From Parietaria judaica (Eukaryota > Streptophyta > Magnoliopsida > Rosales > Urticaceae), in assembly GCA_954871525.1 (NCBI GenBank), contig OX940863.1:8904001-8968000 (forward strand): 64,000 nt of DNA, written 5' to 3'. The translations under genes and the position numbers were made by a program. Under the pieces are notes generated by a model. That model was not told where the DNA came from and did no database searches. It was given only the letters and a program-made list of their open reading frames with translations. How positions within the stretch are numbered: position 1 is the first letter of the stretch; every line of letters starts with the position of its first letter. Below, in pieces: positions 58,963-64,000 of this stretch.

Positions 58963-60728
58963 CAGGGTTTTACTTTTCGTCGATAATCGTCGTCGATTAT
59001 CGCTGTTAATCGGTCTTACCGATGTTTACCGATAAGTTACCGCTTATAATAGTTACCGTTTCATAAGTTTTTCGACGATAATCGATCTTATCGATAAAAC
59101 CTTCTCCAATCTATTATCGGAAATTGCAGTGTAAAAATGAGGGTCTTTTCGGTGATAATCATTTATATGGCAAAAGTATGCAAAGTTTTGTTTTAAGCAT
59201 TTTCCACCGAATTTCTCCAAAAAAATTCGAACTTTTGGGTATATTTAGGAGTTATAATCATAGATCTACATGTTTCTTGCAATTTTTCTTTCATATTTAC
59301 TGATTTCTCACGATTTTGAGATGATTTGCATAAGTTACAAAAACAAAGAGTTAGTTGTTCATGAGTTATGTTTAGAGATGGATAAAGATTGGCACTTTTA
59401 TGATTTTGAGTTGTTTTTTTTGCATTTTTATGAATATATCTTGATGAAAACTTGTTTCCATGACTTTATTTGTAATTATTTTGTTGGATTTAGATGAAAT
59501 ATATCAAGATTACAATATTTTTTAGGTTTTTTTATGTAAAAAGTATAGAAATTCATATTTTTTTTTTTAAGTTTTATACCTATTTAATCAAATTTTTTTA
59601 TGTATATAGTTGAATAATAAATTATTGAAATACTTGTTTTGCACTTCGGTCAATTTTTTTGGCAGATTTGAGGTATAATTCGGATTTCTTAATAATTATG
59701 GCAAAAGTATTTAAAGTTTACTTTTTGTAATTTGTGAAGTAATCTATTCATTTTTTTGGGGGTTTTTCGTTTATCAAATATTTTTTGAAATATTAATCTG
59801 ATTTTTTGTTGTAGTTTATTTGCAGATTTGACGATAATTCGGTTTTCCTTATAACTGCGGCAAAAGTATTGCAAGTTTATCTTTCGTGTTTTGTGAGGTA
59901 ATCTACTCATTTTTTTTTTGGGTGTTTTCCTTTATTAAATATTTTTTGAAATATTAATGTGATTTTTTGGTGTAGTTTATTTGTATATTTGAAGGTGTTT
60001 CGGTTTTCGTCATAATTGCGGCGAAAGTGTTTGAAGTTTATCTTTCGTGATTTTTTAGGTAATGTACTCATTTTTTGGGTCTTTTCGTTTATTAAATATT
60101 TTTTGAAATCTTAATCTGATTTTTTGGGGTAATTTATTTGCATATTTGACAATAGTTCGGTTTTCGTCATAATTGCGGCAAAAGTCCTCAAGTTTATCTG
60201 CTCGTGATTTCTCGGTAATCTACTGATTTTTCTTGCTGCCAGCTTTCATAAAATATTTATTCCTACAATAATGTGGGATTTTGGTGGAATTTAATTGGTT
60301 TTTTTAGGAAAAATTTGTTTTTTGCGGTAAAAGTACCTATTTTTGCGATTTGACTGTTGAGTATTATTTCTATCCATTATCTTTCTTTCTATTATGTGTT
60401 TGAGTTTGAGATATTACTATATTAGACTATGTATTTGATAGTTGAGACTTGTTAGACTATGTTATTAGTCTTTTAGATTTGAGCTTTTTGATGGAATTGT
60501 ATGACTTTACGTATCTACATATGTTTTGAATTTGAGGTATGATATTATAAATATATTTTATAAGTTTTTCGTCGAAAAGTATCGATAATCCGTCGATAAT
60601 CATCGAAAAGTATCGGTAATCGGTAAGCTACAGTATTATAGGTTTTCCGTCGGTTAATCGGTAAGCTATCGATTAATCCGTCGAAAACGGCAACCGATTT
60701 ATCAAAAAGTTCGGTAAGTTGAACCTTG
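58963..60728. mobile_element. Non-autonomous element with TCGATAATCG-rich ends, long copy
   Basis: The 1.77-kb element starts CAGGGTTTTACTTTTCG and ends AAGTTGAACCTTG, inverted at 10 of 13 terminal positions. The flanks are AAGCAGAC (58955-58962) and AAGCAAAC (60729-60736), an 8-bp duplication with one mismatch, which suggests hAT. End regions repeat TCGATAATCG and CGGTAAGCTA motifs. The middle holds a tandem repeat. Confidence 0.65.
59655..60310. repeat. About 165-bp tandem repeat, four units
   Basis: Each unit has GCAGATTTGA-like wording, then ATAATTCGGTTTTC, ATAATTGCGGCAAAAGT, AAGTTTATCTTTCGTG, GGTAATCTACTCATTTTT and TATTTTTTGAAATATTAAT. Unit starts are near 59662, 59822, 59991 and 60141. 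Confidence 0.8.
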
Positions 60729-60736
60729 AAGCAAAC

Positions 60737-61422
60737 TACATAGGCTATTTAATATGTCATACAAAATTCGACGATGGTTATCGAAAATTGGCCCAGTGAT
60801 TGTTGATTTTTTGTAAAACTAAATACTAAAATAAATAGTAAATACCATGCCCTACTCATTTTCAAACGCTAAAATCCAAAACAACGGTTCCAAAATATAT
60901 TTGTGGAGGAGGGAGACACTAGACAGAGAATAATAATAATTAGGGTGTTTTGGTTTTTTATTTTACTTTATTTTTATAAAAAAATAATCAGAGAAAACAA
61001 ATTCTAAAAAAATTGGGTATAAAAAAATATCCCTTATTTGTTATTGAGCCTTTTGAAGTCTTTCGTATGAGAATCGTTTTTCATCTATAATTATCACAAT
61101 TGTTTTCTTTCAACATTTCCTTGAATAGGTTTTTTAGTTGTAATTGCGAAATTGCCATAATCTGTCGTTCTGAATAAGAAATTTTTTTTTAAAAAAATGA
61201 ATTGACTCTGTTTGACTTTACGCACTTGTCCAAAGGGTGAAGATTGTCCCTTGTTTCTTTCTTTTTCCCTTATGATTGAAGTATATTTAATGATAAATTA
61301 GTAATTGTAGCAACAATTCAATAATTTAGTCCACAATTACAGCAAGCCAGCGAATGCCTTGAGTCTTGACCGACACGGCAGTTGAAAGCCACGGAACAAA
61401 AGATTTCATTTCCTCAATTAGA
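60737..61422. other. Intergenic, no gene seen
   Basis: AT-rich sequence up to the SINE target duplication at 61423. No features recognised. Confidence 0.5.
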
Positions 61423-61434
61423 TGCTTTATATTT

Positions 61435-61537
61435 TTTTATTTTTTTTGAAGGCAGCTTTGCTGCGTGTGGGGATCGAACCCACGACCTCCACTTTAGAGG
61501 TATTGTGGAATTACCACTAGGCTATCCTAGCAACCAC
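61435..61537 (-). mobile_element. tRNA-derived SINE, copy 2
   Basis: On the minus strand the body starts GTGGTTGCTAGGATAGCCTA, with A box TAGCCTAGTGG and B box GGGTTCGATCC. A T-arm stem (GTGGG/CCCAC) is intact. The 3' hairpin GCAGC-AAA-GCTGC and an A-rich tail follow. Perfect 12-bp target duplications TGCTTTATATTT lie at 61423-61434 and 61538-61549. The tRNA-like part is better preserved than in copy 1 (711-809). Confidence 0.88.
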
Positions 61538-61552
61538 TGCTTTATATTTATA

Positions 61553-61653
61553 TTGTTGGACAACAAATGAGTGAGTTATGCCAAAAATGCGGAAAAAAAA
61601 AATCAAATCACATCTTTCATATTTTTGGCAAACTCACTCATTTGTTGTCCAAA
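61553..61653. repeat. Inverted repeat (hairpin), about 33-bp arms
   Basis: TTGGACAACAAATGAGTGAG at 61554 is mirrored by CTCACTCATTTGTTGTCCAA ending near 61652. The inner parts TGCCAAAAATGCGG and ATTTTTGGCA also pair. Confidence 0.85.
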
Positions 61654-61663
61654 ATTTATAAAT

Positions 61664-61890
61664 AAACTACCGTTGGAAAGATAAAAAATTTATCTACAAC
61701 TTTGTAGTTTTATGTTTCATCATAAATAGTCATTAAGTATATTAAAATTTGTTCAAAAAAATATTTTGCATTAAACTAATGTCCAGTTTTACGTTGTAAT
61801 TGAAATTTCGTATTTTTAAAACTTTTTTTACATAACGTAAAACACCAAAGTTGTAGATCTATCTCTTATCTTTCCAACCGTAGGTCGTGC
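61664..61890. repeat. Second inverted repeat, about 40-bp arms
   Basis: ACCGTTGGAAAGATAAAAAA with TCTACAACTTTG (61668-61706) is mirrored by CAAAGTTGTAGATC and TATCTTTCCAACCGT (61848-61883). It is nested beside the hairpin at 61553, so both may be parts of one fold-back repeat. Confidence 0.7.
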
Positions 61891-61954
61891 ATAAAATTTG
61901 AAAAAAAAAAGTGAGTTATATGTCAAAAATACGAAAAGTGTACATATAGAGGAG

Positions 61955-62100
61955 AAATCACCCGCTGACGGTCAAGTGACGGAAAACACGAAAAAATCTA
62001 ACGGAATCAAATTTGGGTACATTAGCCATCGAAAATAAACATTGAGTACATAATCCGCAGCCGATCAAACATTGGGTACATTAGCCGCAGTTTACCCTAA
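61955..62100. mobile_element. MITE end fragment (CCGCAGTTTACCCTA)
   Basis: The phrase ATTGGGTACATTAGCCGC appears twice in varied form and the segment ends CCGCAGTTTACCCTA. The layout resembles the right half of the fold-back MITE at 27132, with different wording. The left half is not present. Confidence 0.4.
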
Positions 62101-62357
62101 AATAAATAAATTAAAGAACGAAACAAAATAGTAAGTAATAAATAGGTAATATTAAAAGTTAGTTGGGCAATATTCTCTACCCTCGGTGCAAGTCTGAGGA
62201 ACTCTTGTTGATGTTAACGAGCTTCCTTCGATCTCGGTCAAGGGCGTGCGCCTCCAGCAATGCCCATTCGATTCGGCAATCCTACTGAGATTTTATTTAT
62301 TAGTTATGTGATGATATTTCAGTATTTTCCTGCTCTCGGCTTCTTGATCTCGTTCTT
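62101..62357. other. Intergenic, no gene seen
   Basis: Mixed-composition DNA between a MITE fragment and the broken end of the MYB pseudogene. Confidence 0.45.
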
Positions 62358-62961
62358 TTCCCACATCTCTTCAACCCTGAACAATAATAATAATAATCAA
62401 TATATCTGATGAGTGTAATTTAATGATATTCCATTTCATGATACAAAAGTGTATATATATATATATATATACACACAAAAAGAGAATGGACTATTATTGT
62501 AGGGAGAGTTTTCTATAATTTTTTAAACAAAAGATAGGCTCGTTATCTCGCAAAGTGATCTTGAATTCAAATAGGTTGGCACTCACAAACCACAAAGCAA
62601 CACACGGGGCTCGAAATAATATAAATAAAAGATATTCGAGTTGAACTAGCAAAAATTAAATTCTTTCTCGACCATATAATTGCTAAATATAAATAGAATT
62701 AGCAAAATCTAAAATATTCTCTCGTAAAAATATCAGTATTGACGAGCAATGAAGTGAAATCCGAATGTAAATGTCACCAATAATGATTGAAATTCTTAGC
62801 GCCAAATCTAGTAAGGGCATCCGCAACTTTGTTGCTTTAGGGAGAGTTTTCCATTTGCCGTCTCCACGGAGTTGAATGAAGTTGGTGAGTTTGGTGTCTT
62901 CCGTGGCAGTCCAAGCTCCTCTGTTTAGCCCTATTTTCGAACAAACAAGGACTCCGCCCAT
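62358..62961 (-). pseudogene. TT2-like MYB pseudogene (exon 1, intron 1, start of exon 2)
   Basis: From the ATG at 62961 the frame reads [20 protein letters not shown] then EDTKLTNFIQLRGDGKWKTL, clearly an R2 repeat like the TT2-type gene at 44359-45647, with CC of the MGRSPCC motif degraded. The end of exon 1 is interrupted by an inserted LINE fragment (62514-62837). Beyond intron 1, only about eight codons of exon 2 (GLKRCGK) remain at 62358-62383 before homology ends. R3 and the C terminus are absent. Upstream flank also matches the functional gene's promoter (ATAACAATAACAGCA). Confidence 0.88.
62514..62837 (-). mobile_element. 5'-truncated LINE fragment (RNase H end)
   Basis: The insert is flanked by a 14-bp direct repeat TAGGGAGAGTTTTC (62500-62513 and 62838-62851), typical of LINE target duplications. 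At its 5' side the minus strand encodes SNKVADALTRFGAKNFNHYW followed by a stop, the C-terminal end of a LINE or plant RNase H-type domain. The 3' end is weakly A-rich (TTTAAAAAATTATA). Confidence 0.7.
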
Positions 62962-63732
62962 AAATAATTACTCTCTTTTTGTCTACGTACTTCGAATCTG
63001 ATTCTTTTATCATATATACACATACAACAAGTAGACTACTTGAAGCCAAATAACAATAACAGCATGTGCTTATTCTTTCATAATTATAATAAATTTTGTA
63101 AATATATAACAATAACAGCATGTGGTCATGAGTCAAGCTGGCCCATTTGCACGCGTGCATTTCGACGAGTTCAAGCCACGACGCAAACCCGCAAAAACGT
63201 ACACACATGGCTTCTTATCACGCGGCGTGGACATTGATAATTACCAAAATAGTTACAATTTATATAGGTTAATTGAGAATAATGTTTAAATTATTAGAAT
63301 AAAACTATGGCAATTGCGCTATTCACGTAACTAAACACATTTGAGATTAATTTTCGTAATTTTACCCATAGGTTTCGATTTGAGTTGATTTTATTGTGAT
63401 ACTTTTTCAGGAAATAAATGAAACGAGGACTTTGGAGCAAATAACACAAAGAAGAGTAAAGGACCTTTGGAGCAAATATGATGAAAGAAAAGTAAGGAGA
63501 AGCTGCGTGCAATTTTTTACTAATCAAATTTAATCTCCACAAAGATAGGAGCAGCACCGCAAAATCAGCAACTGAAGACAATTTTAGAAGCATTATAAAT
63601 AAGATGCAGTAGGGTTACGATTCACAATTCGGCGTAGAGAAAATACTGAGAGAATAGTTTAGGGTTTAGAAAGTTCCTTTTTTTCTTCTAGCTTTCGAGT
63701 TATGATGTTAAGCTCCGGCTAAGCTCTCAGCA
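62962..63732. other. Promoter remnant of the MYB pseudogene, then intergenic
   Basis: To about 63150 the sequence parallels the TT2-like MYB promoter (GAAGCCAAATAACAATAACA, GCATGTGGTCATGAGTCA), without the MITE. Beyond that nothing was recognised. Confidence 0.5.
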
Positions 63733-64000
63733 GGGCCGGCTTTGACTTTAGAGGGGCTCTAAACGAAAAAATTTATGAGGCCCCGAGTAAAGATATAATA
63801 AATATTTTTTATTAAAATATATTTTATACTGTATAAAATAATTGTTTTACAAGTTATAAATAAAATTTAAAGAGATAATCATAGTCAATTTTAGAAAAAT
63901 GCATAAAAAACTATTAACAGATTACATTATTTTCATGTCAACAAATATAATATAACTGTTATACAAGTTATAAATAAAATTTAATGAGATAATCATAGTC
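63733..64000. mobile_element. Possible DNA-transposon end, cut by the window edge
   Basis: Begins CAGGGCCGGCTTTGAC with GAGGCCCCGAG, the wording of a common plant repeat end. It then has two copies of ACAAGTTATAAATAAAATTTA followed by GAGATAATCATAGTC (63850-63882 and 63964-64000), a period of about 114 bp. The other end lies outside the window. Confidence 0.35.

Overview
This window is nuclear DNA of a flowering plant, most likely a eudicot. The evidence is spliced genes with GT-AG introns, plant-only families (an AINTEGUMENTA-like AP2 factor, R2R3-MYBs, a PORR-domain RNA-binding protein, a NOXY2/NFD6-type mitochondrial protein), an AT-rich intergenic background with many (AT)n runs, and a dense load of plant transposons. 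I cannot name the species from the sequence.

Layout. 1-3.4 kb: intergenic, with a tRNA-derived SINE and a hAT-like element. 3.4-7.7 kb (minus): complete nine-exon AINTEGUMENTA-like (AIL/PLT) gene, including a 9-nt micro-exon and a MITE in intron 6. 8-11.4 kb: hAT element, solo LTR and MITE remnant. 11.7-21.6 kb: a rearranged block built from three copies of the start of a NOXY2-like gene. Copy A has lost its last exon, copy B is promoter plus exon 1, and copy C is complete. Between them lie a 3.4-kb inverted repeat carrying a full PORR gene and its truncated mirror copy, and a 240-bp tandem array inside a terminal-inverted-repeat element. 21.6-29 kb: intergenic with MITEs and a hAT remnant. 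29.2-30.3 kb (plus): R2R3-MYB with a bHLH-interaction signature. 30.8-36.8 kb: a dead Ty1/copia retrotransposon nested inside a hAT-like element. 37.2-43.3 kb: three solo LTRs and a hAT MITE. 44.4-45.6 kb (minus): TT2-like R2R3-MYB of the proanthocyanidin clade, with two copies of one MITE upstream. 49.6-54.1 kb: hAT element with a broken transposase and perfect 8-bp target duplications. 55.1-58 kb: two more LTRs. 59-60.7 kb: hAT-like element with internal repeats. 61.4-63 kb: a second SINE and a MYB pseudogene, a paralogue of the TT2-like gene broken by a LINE fragment.

Five genes look intact: AIL, PORR, NOXY2 copy C, and two MYBs. They are unrelated in function apart from the MYBs, both of which carry the bHLH-binding motif. 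The rest is mostly transposon-derived. Target-site duplications could be read directly for many insertions, which fixes their ends and part of their order: copia inside hAT, MITE into the TT2-like promoter after the MYB duplication, LINE into the MYB pseudogene. All exon boundaries were assigned by reading splice sites and frame, without transcript data.
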